64,000 bases of DNA from an uncultured Dehalococcoidia bacterium (GTDB lineage: Bacteria > Chloroflexota > Dehalococcoidia > Lucifugimonadales > CATOSD01), in assembly GCA_951812395.1 (NCBI GenBank), contig CATOSD010000002.1:610442-674441 (forward strand), written 5' to 3'. Under the pieces are notes generated by a model. The model worked only from the letters and a program-made list of their open reading frames with translations. It had not been told where the DNA came from and ran no database searches. Positions 34,097 through 42,742 of this stretch are shown one piece after another (position 1 is the first letter of the stretch; each line of letters opens with the position of its first letter). The position numbers and the translations under genes were made by a program.

Positions 34097-35005
34097 TCAC
34101 CTCGCCCGAGGGTGCGCCATGTCGTACTCTTCTCTGACGTGCTCGCTAGTGAGGTGCGTGTAGACCTGCGTCGTAGAGATGCTGGCATGACCGAGCAGCT
34201 CCTGGACGTGGCGCAGCGGCGCGCCGCCCTGAAGCAGGTGCGTGGCGAAGCTGTGTCGCAGGGAGTGAGGCGTTATCCTGGCGGCAATGCCCGCGCGCTT
34301 CGCGTGACCCTTCAGGATGAGCCAGAATCCCTGGCGCGTGAGCCTGTCACCGCGCCGGTTCAGGAACAGCGCCCTCGCGGAGCGCTCGCCTTCCAGGATG
34401 GTCCGCGACTCCTCCACGTATTCGGCCAACGAGTCCGCCGCCCTACGGTGAATCGGAATCACCCTCTCCTTGCCGCCCTTCCCAAAGCACCGAACGGACT
34501 GCTCCTCGATGTCCACGTCGTCCGTATCCAGTGACACCAGCTCGCTCACGCGCATTCCGCTGGCGTAGAGCAGCTCCAGCATCGAAAGGTCCCGTTTCGC
34601 CTCGGGCGAGTCACTGTTTGATGCCTCTTCCAGCAGACGTGTGACATCCTCGACGGCCAGCGTCTCCGGCAGTGACCTGCCGACGCGCGGCGTGCTGACG
34701 TTCTCAGTAGGATCAGCCTCGATCACGCCCTCGTCGCTCAGGAACGAAAACAGCGACTTCAGCGAGGCGACCTTGCGGGCGCGCGTCGTATCGGAGTATT
34801 CGAGCTCGATCAGCCGTTCGACGTATGCCGCGACCTCGGCCTCGCCTACCTGCCGCCACTCGCCAACGGGCGGGCCCTGGAAGCGGGAGTCCTCCAGAAA
34901 GTCCAGGAACTGCCTGAAGTCGCTGCGGTATGCGGCCTGCGTGTTCGGCGAGACGCCGCGCTCTACGGTCATGTAGTTGAGGAACGCTTCGACCTTTTCT
35001 CTCAT
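34097..35005 (-). CDS. xerD: Tyrosine recombinase XerD/XerC
   Basis: A 302-residue recombinase from ATG 35005 (MREKVEAFLNYMTVERGVSP); the in-frame extension upstream is rejected. The N-terminal SAM-like core-binding domain spans about 1-110. Catalytic residues are R152 (SGMRVSEL), K176 (FGKGGKERVIPI), H247 and R250 (HSLRHSFATH), H273 (LGHASISTT) and the nucleophile Y282. Length and motif spacing fit chromosomal Xer rather than phage integrases. It resolves chromosome dimers at dif; no dif site was identified here. Confidence 0.93.
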   Translation of the reverse strand: MREKVEAFLNYMTVERGVSPNTQAAYRSDFRQFLDFLEDSRFQGPPVGEWRQVGEAEVAAYVERLIELEYSDTTRARKVASLKSLFSFLSDEGVIEADPTENVSTPRVGRSLPETLAVEDVTRLLEEASNSDSPEAKRDLSMLELLYASGMRVSELVSLDTDDVDIEEQSVRCFGKGGKERVIPIHRRAADSLAEYVEESRTILEGERSARALFLNRRGDRLTRQGFWLILKGHAKRAGIAARITPHSLRHSFATHLLQGGAPLRHVQELLGHASISTTQVYTHLTSEHVREEYDMAHPRAR

Positions 35006-35100
35006 GCTCTCACGCCGTTTGTGTAACGGCCATTCCTCCGGTAGGGTGGGGGCCGGCGCTGTGCGTCCTATTTTAGCACAGAGGGCGTTGGGGGCGAATG

Positions 35101-35121
35101 CCCGCGTCTCACAGACGCGGG
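35101..35121. terminator. Strong hairpin between xerD and lgt
   Basis: CCCGCGTCT-CAC-AGACGCGGG forms a perfect 9-bp stem with a three-base loop. It stands in the divergent gap upstream of both genes, so it is more likely a structural or repeat element than a terminator for either. No T-run follows. Confidence 0.4.
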
Positions 35122-35153
35122 CCAGCCGCGGGTGGGCGGACGGCACAAACGCC

Positions 35154-35182
35154 TTGACACAGGCGCGTAGCGAACTTAGATT
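35154..35182 (+). promoter_or_regulatory. Sigma-70-like promoter of lgt
   Basis: TTGACA (35154-35159), a 17-base spacer and TAGATT (35177-35182), followed 34 bases later by the lgt start ATG 35217. Hexamers and spacing match a primary sigma promoter. Confidence 0.65.
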
Positions 35183-35216
35183 AGGACGACTGGCAGTCTG
35201 GTCGGAGTAACGTCGA

Positions 35217-36077
35217 ATGGTTGAAATCGGAATTGGCCCAAACCTCCTAAGCTTTGGCACCTTCGTGGTGAGTTGGCACGGCTTCTTCAGTTTCATCGCC
35301 GTGGCCGCGGCTGTCTTCCTCGTCGGCAGATGGGCGCCGCTCAGGGGGATAGACCCCGATGACATCTATTCGATAGCCATATTCGCCATTATCGGCGGCA
35401 TAATCGGCGCCCGCTTCGTGCACGTTGTTGACCACTGGGACTTTTACCAGCAAAACCCGGCCGACGTGTTCGCCATCTGGGCCGGAGGAATCGGCCTCTG
35501 GGGCGGCATTCTTGGAGGATTCATCGGCGGCGCGGCATACGCGCTGATCGTCAAGCAGCCGGTGGGGGTAATCGCGGACCTGACGGCGCCGGCTCTGCTG
35601 TTCGTGCAGTCCATCGGCAGGCTGGGCGACATTGTGAACGGCGAGCACTGTGCGCGAGCGACCGATTTCATTTTCGGGTTTGTTTGGACGAACCCGGCCA
35701 GCGACGCGAGAAACTGCGGCGCGGAGGGCGTGGGGGTCGCGGTGCAGCCGGTCATCGCCTACGAAATGATCTGGAACGCGCTCGCGCTTCTGGTGATCTG
35801 GAAGCTGAGAGGCAGGTTGCGGCCCGACGGCATGCTCTTCGTGCTTTACCTGGCCCTCTATTCCGTCGGTCGCTTCATGATCTCGTTCGCCCGCACCGAC
35901 AAGGTCTGGGCGCTGGGGATGCAGGAAGCGCACTTCATTGCGCTGCTCGTGCTTGCCATCACCGTGCCGATTCTGGCGGTGAAGGCGAGGTACACGCCGC
36001 GGGACGAGACTTTCGACGAGCCGGCGCCGGCCTACCAGCGCGGCACGCGCGCCGAGAGGCGGCGGCGCGGCAGATAG
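35217..36077 (+). CDS. lgt: Prolipoprotein diacylglyceryl transferase
   Basis: A 286-residue multi-pass membrane protein. Lgt features include HGFFSFIAVAAAVFLVG, ARFVHVVDHWDFY, GGIGLWGGILGGFIGG and the signature SIGRLGDIVNGEHCARATDF with its invariant Arg/Asn/Glu. The C-terminus is basic (RGTRAERRRRGR). It transfers diacylglycerol from phosphatidylglycerol to the lipobox Cys of prolipoproteins. A likely substrate, the lipoprotein at 46.7 kb, is in the same window. ATG 35217 is followed immediately by coding sequence typical of the family. Confidence 0.95.
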   Translation: MVEIGIGPNLLSFGTFVVSWHGFFSFIAVAAAVFLVGRWAPLRGIDPDDIYSIAIFAIIGGIIGARFVHVVDHWDFYQQNPADVFAIWAGGIGLWGGILGGFIGGAAYALIVKQPVGVIADLTAPALLFVQSIGRLGDIVNGEHCARATDFIFGFVWTNPASDARNCGAEGVGVAVQPVIAYEMIWNALALLVIWKLRGRLRPDGMLFVLYLALYSVGRFMISFARTDKVWALGMQEAHFIALLVLAITVPILAVKARYTPRDETFDEPAPAYQRGTRAERRRRGR

Positions 36078-36091
36078 CGCGCCTTCGCGGG

Positions 36092-37780
36092 CTACTCGGC
36101 CCGGCGCATGTCCAGGACGTTAAGCTGGATCTTTGGCCTATAGCCCCACGTGTCAAGCTCGGGACGGTACACCAGGTCCAGGCCGCGCCATACGTCGTCC
36201 AGCATGTCTCCTTGTCCGAACGCGATGGCGTCCAGAGTCACCCCGCCTTGCTCCAGCAGCATCTTCAGGTGTCGGCCTCCGCTGCCCACACGCCGCGCCT
36301 CCACCGCCCTCGCGCCGCGCGTCAGCAGCACTGGCGCCGGGTTGCCCGCGCCGAACGGCGAGAGCGAACGTATGAACTCGAAGCCGTCGCCTGTCGCGTC
36401 TTCGAAACCCGACTCGCAGTCCACCTCGATGGTCGGGGCCAGGTCGAGGCCCTCTAGCTGCCCGCGGGCGCGCTCCGTCAGGCTCGCCTCGAGCGCGCCA
36501 ATTTGGGACGTGGCGATGGTGAAGCCCGCCGCCTGGGGGTGGCCGCCGAACTTGACGAACGGCGCGCCGCTCTCTGCCAGCGCGGACACGACGTCGAACT
36601 CGGGGATGCTGCGCGCGCTCCCGCGGCTGACTTCCCGGCCCACCGATACGGCGACTGCCGGGCGGTAATGCTGGTCGGCCAGCCTGCCCGCGATCAGCCC
36701 CAGCACGCCGGGAATCCAGGCTTCGTTCGCGACCCAGAGCAGTTGGGGCGGGTCTTCGGCGTCGCTTCGGCCCGCCACCTGGCGGCGAGCCATACGCATG
36801 GCCGACTCCGTAATGCTTCGACGCTCCGAGTTCATCTCGTCGAGCTGCTGCGCAACGTGTCTGGCTCTGGGTCGGCTTGAGGCCGTGAGTAGGGCAAGGC
36901 TGAGGTCGGCGTGGCCGATGCGCCCGGCCGAATTGATGCGGGGAATGAGGCCGAAGGACAGGGACTCGCTGTCGATGCTGCCGAGCCGGATGTCGGCGGC
37001 CTCGGCCAGCGCCCGTAATCCCTGGTTGGCCGTCGCGTTGATGCGTTTGATGCCCTGCTTCACGATGTAGCGGTTCTCTCCCCGTAGCGGCCCTACGTCC
37101 GCCACGGTGCCGAGCGCGGCGAGTTCCAGCAGGTGTCCCGGGTAAGGCAAATCCATCCGCCGGTAGAGCGCCTCAGCGAGCTTGAGCGCGGTTCCTGCCC
37201 CCGTCAGCCCATCGAAGGGATATCGCGAGTCCGCGCGGCGGCAGTTGATAACTGCGCGCGCGTTGGGTGTACCCGCGGTCATGGTGTGGTGATCGGTGAC
37301 GATGGTGTCCACACCGAGCGAAGACGCCAGGTCTATCTCTTCCACCGACGTCGCGCCGCAGTCCACGGTGATCAGCAGCGTCACGGACTTTCCCGCCAGC
37401 TCGCGAACAGCGTCCGGGTTCAGGCCGTGGCCCTCCTCCGCGCGGTCGGGGATGTAGGTGTGCACCTGGCCCCCAAGCTCGCGCAATGCGAGGGCGAGCA
37501 ACGCGGTGCCGGTGACGCCGTCGGCGTCGAAATCGCCGAATATGCCTATTGTCTCGCCGAACCCGATAGCCGCCGCCAGCCGCTCGACGCCCGCCGCCAT
37601 GTCGGGCAGCAGGTCAGGGTCATTCCACTCGGACGCGCCAGAGCCGGTGAACGCCTCGGCCGCCTCGCGGCTCCGCACGCTCCGGTTGTAGAACATCCTC
37701 GCCTGGAAGGGCGGGAGACCCATCTCGCCGGCGAACCCGCTGGGTGGCGGCGGCTTTACCCGCCATCGCATTCGCGCCAT
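36092..37780 (-). CDS. recJ: Single-stranded-DNA-specific exonuclease RecJ
   Basis: A 562-residue protein with the DHH motifs FGDFDADGVTGTALL, LLITVDCGAT and TIVTDHHTM, then LELAALGTVADVGPL and the DHHA1-type FVKFGGHPQAAGFTI. The C-terminal OB-fold region includes SPFGAGNPAPVLLTRG. It degrades single-stranded DNA 5' to 3' in recombination and mismatch repair. It ends 14 bases beyond the lgt stop (convergent) and follows fabF on the same strand. Confidence 0.95.
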   Translation of the reverse strand: MARMRWRVKPPPPSGFAGEMGLPPFQARMFYNRSVRSREAAEAFTGSGASEWNDPDLLPDMAAGVERLAAAIGFGETIGIFGDFDADGVTGTALLALALRELGGQVHTYIPDRAEEGHGLNPDAVRELAGKSVTLLITVDCGATSVEEIDLASSLGVDTIVTDHHTMTAGTPNARAVINCRRADSRYPFDGLTGAGTALKLAEALYRRMDLPYPGHLLELAALGTVADVGPLRGENRYIVKQGIKRINATANQGLRALAEAADIRLGSIDSESLSFGLIPRINSAGRIGHADLSLALLTASSRPRARHVAQQLDEMNSERRSITESAMRMARRQVAGRSDAEDPPQLLWVANEAWIPGVLGLIAGRLADQHYRPAVAVSVGREVSRGSARSIPEFDVVSALAESGAPFVKFGGHPQAAGFTIATSQIGALEASLTERARGQLEGLDLAPTIEVDCESGFEDATGDGFEFIRSLSPFGAGNPAPVLLTRGARAVEARRVGSGGRHLKMLLEQGGVTLDAIAFGQGDMLDDVWRGLDLVYRPELDTWGYRPKIQLNVLDMRRAE

Positions 37781-37791
37781 GCCGGGTAGAG

Positions 37792-39030
37792 CTACTCTAC
37801 CGACTGGAAGACGAGGGAAGAGTTGTGCCCTCCGAACCCGAACGAGTTGCTCATCGCGGTCCTGATCCGGCCCCTGCGCGGTATGTGCGGAGTATAGTCG
37901 AGGTCGCAGTCCATGTCGGGGTTTTCCAGGTTGATAGTGGGGGGCACTATCAAGTTGGCGATGGCCAGGACGCAGACGCTCGCCTCGAGCGCGCCGCTCG
38001 CGCCCAGCAGATGGCCCGTCATGGACTTTGTGGAGCTGATGGGAATCTTGTACGCTTCCTCGCCGAATACGGATTTGGTCGCTAGCGTCTCGAACTTGTC
38101 GTTGAGCGGCGTGGAGGTCCCGTGGGCGTTGATGTAATCGATCTCGTGCGGCTGGATACCCGCGCCTTTCAGCGCGATCTTCATAGCGCGGGCGCCGCCC
38201 TCACCACCGGGGGCCGGCTGCGTGATGTGGTGAGCGTCAGCGGTCGCTCCGTAGCCCACCAGCTCGGCAATCGGCGCCGCGCCGCGCCTTTCCGCGCTCT
38301 CCATGCTCTCCAGGACCAGCACGGCCGCGCCCTCGCCCATCACGAAACCGTCGCGCGTGGCATCGAACGGGCGGGACGCCTTCTGAGGTTCGTCGTTCTG
38401 CGTGGAGAGTGCGTGGCAGGCGTTGAATCCGGCCACGCCGATGGGACAGATGCTCGCCTCCGCGCCGCCGGCAAGTGCGGCGTCAACTTCGCCGCGCCTG
38501 ATGGCCTCGTAGGCAAGGCCAATGCTGTCCCCACTGCTGGAGCAGGCCGAAACGGCGGCGTAGTTGGGCCCCTTCGCGCCAAGCAGCATCGAGACCTGCC
38601 CGGAGGCCATGTCCGGCAGCATCATCGGCACCAGAAATGGGCTGACCCGCTTGGGGCCGCGCTCGCCCATCACGCCGATCTGTTCGGACAACGTGATTAT
38701 GCCGCCAATGCCGCTGGTTATCATCACCGAAACGCGCTCGCAATTGTCCGGCTCGATCTTCATGCCGGACTCTTCGAGCGCCTCTAGAGCCGCGCCGACG
38801 GCCAGCTGGACGAACCGGTCCATGCGCCGGGCCTCCTTGCGGCCCACCAGCGTGGTCACGTCGTAGTCTTTCACCTCGGCGGCTATGGTCGTCTCGAATC
38901 CGTCCGGGTCGAACGCCGTGATGTGGTCGATTCCGGACTTGCCGGCCACCAGGCTCTTCCAGGTCGATTTCGCGTCCAGGCCGACGGGACTCACTATCCC
39001 AATGCCGGTTACGACAACTCTATTGTTCAT
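37792..39030 (-). CDS. fabF: Beta-ketoacyl-ACP synthase II
   Basis: A 412-residue condensing enzyme from ATG 39030 (GGAGA upstream). The active-site triad is C163 in YAAVSACSSSGDSIGLA, H303 in NAHGTSTPLND and H340 in STKSMTGHLLGA, with K335 also conserved. This is the FabF pattern for elongation of acyl-ACP with malonyl-ACP. No acpP, fabG or fabD is adjacent, so the gene is isolated from a classical fab cluster. Its start overlaps the end of the preceding hypothetical gene by 11 bases, indicating coupling. Confidence 0.94.
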   Translation of the reverse strand: MNNRVVVTGIGIVSPVGLDAKSTWKSLVAGKSGIDHITAFDPDGFETTIAAEVKDYDVTTLVGRKEARRMDRFVQLAVGAALEALEESGMKIEPDNCERVSVMITSGIGGIITLSEQIGVMGERGPKRVSPFLVPMMLPDMASGQVSMLLGAKGPNYAAVSACSSSGDSIGLAYEAIRRGEVDAALAGGAEASICPIGVAGFNACHALSTQNDEPQKASRPFDATRDGFVMGEGAAVLVLESMESAERRGAAPIAELVGYGATADAHHITQPAPGGEGGARAMKIALKGAGIQPHEIDYINAHGTSTPLNDKFETLATKSVFGEEAYKIPISSTKSMTGHLLGASGALEASVCVLAIANLIVPPTINLENPDMDCDLDYTPHIPRRGRIRTAMSNSFGFGGHNSSLVFQSVE

Positions 39031-39553
39031 AGTCGGGATCTCCAGGGCCAACCGGTTCAGCGAACGTCACCTCGGCGACGTATGCGTCCACGAGGCCGTC
39101 TTTCAGCTCGTACTCGCTGATCGGGTGGGGCAGGTTTATCTTCTCGTCGCTGTTCACGGCGTGAACGTTGGCATCGAAGAACATGGTGCGAGGCTCAACG
39201 GCGAGGTCCACTTTCACACATCGCCCATGGCCCAACTCGAGCAGCCAGGAACACTCGTAGAACAGGGCCTCCTCCTCGAAGGTCATAGGGCGTATGTCCG
39301 CCCCACGCGTGGCGTCAATCTCACCCGAACCGCCCAGCAGTTCCCTGTTCATCTCGTCCAGCAGCGAGCAAACCATCGCGTCCAGCCGGTCGGCCTCAGT
39401 CCACAGCTCGCGCACGGCCCTCGCGTCGGCAGGGGAGGCCGGCAGACTCTGGCCTACGCGCCGGACAAAGTCGGCTGCCTCGGCATGATACTCCGCCAGC
39501 CTCCTGGCGCGTTCGATCCAGGTAAGCTCGTTTCCAAAGCCAGCCTCTGGCAA
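39020..39553 (-). CDS. Hypothetical protein coupled to fabF
   Basis: About 177 residues from TTG 39553, which has TAGGAG five bases upstream; ATG 39601 is an alternative. The first half is helical (RARRLAEYHAEAADFVRRVG, LDAMVCSLLDEMNREL), the second mixed with MTFEEEALFYECSWLLELGH and VHAVNSDEKINLPHPI. No known domain was recognised. It overlaps the fabF start by 11 bases on the same strand, so it is probably co-translated. Confidence 0.65.
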   Translation of the reverse strand: MPEAGFGNELTWIERARRLAEYHAEAADFVRRVGQSLPASPADARAVRELWTEADRLDAMVCSLLDEMNRELLGGSGEIDATRGADIRPMTFEEEALFYECSWLLELGHGRCVKVDLAVEPRTMFFDANVHAVNSDEKINLPHPISEYELKDGLVDAYVAEVTFAEPVGPGDPDYEQ

Positions 39554-39660
39554 TTCAACTCCTAGGGCGCCCGCAGCGCGGCAATCACGGGGCGCAAACA
39601 TCAAGCCACAGCTCGTTGACGCCGCTCGAGAGCCATCCATATAATACCACAGGCTGGACT

Positions 39661-41016
39661 ATGGATATTCTCGCCTTTTCCGACACCGGACTACTGCCGC
39701 TCACGACTGGTCGGCGCCAACCCAGCGTATCTATCGAGACGCACGGCTGCAAGCTCAACCAGGCCGACTCGAACGTGCTGGCCAGAGAGTTCGCGCAGGC
39801 CGGCTTCCGTATCGTCGCGAACGACGAACCCTCCGACGTGTACGTGGTCAACTCGTGCACGGTTACGCACGTCGCCGACCGCAAGGCGCGCCACTCCCTC
39901 CGTGCGGCGAGACGGCGCAATCCCGGCGCGACCATAGTTGCGACCGGATGCTACGCCCAGCGCGCGTCGGGCGAACTGCGCGGGCTGGACGAGGTCGACA
40001 TCGTGGCTGGCAATACCGCCAAGCCTGTCCTGGTGCGCCAGGTGCTGGAGCGGATGGGAGGCGCTACCCAGCCGTGCGCCGTGGGCGACGACTTGGACCT
40101 TGCCTTCAGTCCAAGGGCGGTCCGCACCAGGGCGATGGTGAAGATACAGGAGGGATGCGACCAGGTGTGCGCCTACTGCATAGTGCCAAAGGTGCGCGGA
40201 AGGGAGCGCAGCATTCCGTCGGCGGACATCGTGGCCGAGATTCGCCGCAATCTCGCCCGCGGCCACAAGGAAATCGTTCTCACCGGCACGCAGCTTGGCT
40301 CCTACGGTTTCGACCTGGACGGGGAGACGCTGGCGGGCCTTCTGCGGCGGATACTCCGCGAAAGCCGCGTAAGGCGGCTGCGGCTGTCGTCGCTCCAGCC
40401 CCAGGACATAGACTCCGAGCTGCTCGCGCTTTGGGCGGACCCCCGACTCTGCCCGCACTTCCACCTGCCACTCCAGAGCGGAAGTAACTCCGTGCTCCGC
40501 CGGATGCGACGGCGCTACACCGCGGAATGCTACGCGGACGCGGTAGCAAGGATTCGCGCGGCGATTCCCGTCGTTTCGATCACCGCGGATGTCATCGTGG
40601 GCTTCCCCGGCGAGGAAGACGCGGACTTCGAGGCCAGCTATGCACTCTGCGAGAGCCTGGCGTTCGCGGACATGCACGTGTTTCCGTACTCCGTACGGCC
40701 GGGCACCAGCGCCGCCCACTACGACGGGGCCGCAGACTCGCGCACAAAGGCGGCCCGCGTCGCGCGTATGCTGTCGCTCGCCAAGACGCAGTTCACAGCT
40801 TTCCGGCGCGCAGCGCGCGGCCAGGTCAGGCCTGTACTCTGGGAGGAGAGCAGGGCGGAAGGCGAGACGGCTAGGTGGTACGGGCTGACGGACAACTACC
40901 TCAGGGCAACCGTATCGAGTCCCCGTAACCTGGCGAACTTCATCGCTCCCGCGCGGCTTGGCGAATTGTCGGACGACGGGACCATCTCCGCTGAGATAGT
41001 GCGTCCCACCGCGTAG
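39661..41016 (+). CDS. mtaB: tRNA (t6A37) methylthiotransferase MtaB
   Basis: A 451-residue protein from ATG 39661. The N-terminal UPF0004 domain has three cluster Cys: C30 in IETHGCKLNQADSN, NSCTVTHVADRKAR and TGCYAQRAS. The radical SAM domain has QEGCDQVCAYCIVPKVRGRE with CxxxCxxC, and VIVGFPGEEDADFEA. The short C-terminal TRAM-like region follows. The HGCKLNQAD motif and CTVTHVADRKAR favour MtaB over MiaB/RimO. It adds methylthio to N6-threonylcarbamoyladenosine at position 37. A TATAAT lies just upstream. Confidence 0.92.
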   Translation: MDILAFSDTGLLPLTTGRRQPSVSIETHGCKLNQADSNVLAREFAQAGFRIVANDEPSDVYVVNSCTVTHVADRKARHSLRAARRRNPGATIVATGCYAQRASGELRGLDEVDIVAGNTAKPVLVRQVLERMGGATQPCAVGDDLDLAFSPRAVRTRAMVKIQEGCDQVCAYCIVPKVRGRERSIPSADIVAEIRRNLARGHKEIVLTGTQLGSYGFDLDGETLAGLLRRILRESRVRRLRLSSLQPQDIDSELLALWADPRLCPHFHLPLQSGSNSVLRRMRRRYTAECYADAVARIRAAIPVVSITADVIVGFPGEEDADFEASYALCESLAFADMHVFPYSVRPGTSAAHYDGAADSRTKAARVARMLSLAKTQFTAFRRAARGQVRPVLWEESRAEGETARWYGLTDNYLRATVSSPRNLANFIAPARLGELSDDGTISAEIVRPTA

Positions 41017-41033
41017 GGCTACTGAAGTAGCCC
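41016..41033 (+). terminator. Hairpin at mtaB stop
   Basis: GGGCTAC-TGAA-GTAGCCC forms a 7-bp stem with a TGAA loop and overlaps the last base of the stop codon. There is no T-run, so termination is uncertain. Confidence 0.35.
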
Positions 41034-41107
41034 GGCCGGCGCCTGCCGCCACTGCCTCGCGGTCGTCGGCGGACGACGCGCAAGCCGCCCCCTCGCCGCG
41101 CAGTCGG

Positions 41108-41944
41108 CTAGATCACCACTGGCAGCAGCTGGGGCCTCCCGTGTCGCTCCTCCACGTACCCGGCTCGGTGATCATTCCCGTGCCCGAATGCGACTACCCA
41201 GCCGCCTCCCATGATCATGTTCAGCAACTCGCGCTTCTGTACCAGAGTCTCATTGGGATGTTCGTCGATCGCCGGGATGTAGGGAAGGGGAAGGTGGTGT
41301 GGCGTCGGTATGAGGTCGCTGGCGTACACCACGCGCTCTCCCCCACGCTGTATCAGCACTATCTGGTGCCCGGTGGACGGGCCGCTGGTCGCCCTCACCG
41401 TGATGCCAGGAATGATCTCGTGTTCGTCGTCGATCAGGTCGAGCACGTCCCTTTCGAAAAGGGGAAAAAAGTCGTCGGCGTATATGTGGGGCGCCACCCG
41501 CTCATTGGGGCAGTTGGCCTCTTCCCAACACGCCCGCTGCACCAGGTATCGCGCCTTGGGAAATGTGGGGACGGCATTGCCGCTGCGGTCCAGCTTTGTG
41601 CACCCGCCCGCGTGCTCGAACGTGAGGTGAGACAAAATCACGGTGTCGATGTCGCGCGCCGTCAGACCCACCTCACGAAGGCCTTTGAGCAACTTGTTTC
41701 CGTTGAGACTGTAGAGGTCCTTGAACTTCTCAGCCCTTTTGGCTCCCGCCCCAGTGTCGACCAGAATGTTGCTCTCCGGGGTGCGTATGAGGAGGCAGTT
41801 CAGCGCGAGCCGGACACGGTTTCTCCTGTCGGGCTTCACTTGCTGCTCCCAGGTTGACTTTGGCACCTGGCCAAACACGGAGCCTCCGTCCAACAAGAAG
41901 GTGCCGTCGCTTATCACGTTAATGGAAGTCGTACCTAGTTCCAC
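41108..41944 (-). CDS. Metallo-beta-lactamase-fold hydrolase with altered metal motif
   Basis: A 278-residue MBL-fold protein: RTPESNILVDTGAGAKRAEK, DTVILSHLTFEHAGGCTKLD, TSGPSTGHQIVLIQRGGERV, YASDLIPTPHHLP and AFGHGNDHRAGYV. The canonical HxHxDH is replaced by H-L-T-F-E-H, changing the second His to Thr and Asp to Glu. The later His and Asp are retained. It may bind one metal, or none. Family members hydrolyse lactones, thioesters or phosphodiesters. It faces mtaB convergently. Confidence 0.8.
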   Translation of the reverse strand: MELGTTSINVISDGTFLLDGGSVFGQVPKSTWEQQVKPDRRNRVRLALNCLLIRTPESNILVDTGAGAKRAEKFKDLYSLNGNKLLKGLREVGLTARDIDTVILSHLTFEHAGGCTKLDRSGNAVPTFPKARYLVQRACWEEANCPNERVAPHIYADDFFPLFERDVLDLIDDEHEIIPGITVRATSGPSTGHQIVLIQRGGERVVYASDLIPTPHHLPLPYIPAIDEHPNETLVQKRELLNMIMGGGWVVAFGHGNDHRAGYVEERHGRPQLLPVVI

Positions 41945-42742
41945 CCCTAAACCTCCGTTGCCCTCATTGGCTGCCGCTCGCGTTCCAGGAACCTGATTGA
42001 ATGGCGCTACTGGCTACGCCGAGAGACTTCGTCAAGTAAGTAATGTGCTGCAATTCAGCATAGTCGCCTTGCCGGCTCGATCCATGAACATCAGACGCGG
42101 ATGGGGCGGACGGCGAGACCGCCCAAAAAACATGCCGCGCGACAATCCAAAGGCTAAGAATGAGCGAACCGGACGAAGTGAGGAGTCCCCGCTCGGAACG
42201 AGCAGGCGGCCGCAGAAGCTTGAGCTTGTGTAGCCGATGCGCGGGCAATGCCACGAAGTGCCGAACGCGCCGCCGGGGCCGATAAGGAGTCTTGCGACCC
42301 TTTTGAATGGCCGTTGTCATTCCCGCCAAAACAGAAATTCAGCGGCGCTTACGAGGCTGGACGATGCCCTCAACCCCTGATCTCGCGACAACGGAGAGGA
42401 CTGTTGCACGCCTGCCCGGTACGAGGTTAGCCACTCTCGGCTGGAGGGGTGATTTCTTGAGTCTGCTTCCCGCGAATCCCTCTAGTCTTCGCAAGTGAAG
42501 TCTAAGCCGAACACTATAACTTGTAAAGCGAAAACTCGGCGTAGTTTACGCGAGAACGCATAAGCGTGGCACAGCACATACCCGAGAGATCGGGCCTGTT
42601 TGGAGCGAGGCCGAGATATGATAGAAAGCCCTCGCAGGCCGCCATTTGCCGACGGCAAAGTTCGGGGCGACTTCCCAACTCTACAGTGGGAAGTCGCCCC
42701 AAAACATTGCATTGGCCTAGCGAAAGCTGCCCTGTCGGGAGT
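41945..42742. other. Long intergenic region, no supported gene
   Basis: About 800 bases in which short frames on both strands (for example 41997-42233 plus, 41964-42329 minus) lack family resemblance or ribosome-binding sites. It contains CATTCCCGCCAAAACAG, a fragment of a common bacterial intergenic repeat, and the strong hairpin at 42662-42697. Confidence 0.5.
42662..42697 (-). terminator. Perfect 14-bp hairpin downstream of aminotransferase gene
   Basis: GGGGCGACTTCCCA and TGGGAAGTCGCCCC pair perfectly around a nine-base loop, 45 bases past the stop of the minus-strand class III aminotransferase. It could terminate that transcript. The plus side is followed by AAAAC, and a true T-run is absent. 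Confidence 0.45.

Noticed and set aside
41964-42329. 121-codon minus-strand frame in the 800-base gap
   Set aside because: Low-complexity Arg/Ser composition, no ribosome-binding site and no family resemblance; the overlapping plus frame is equally poor.
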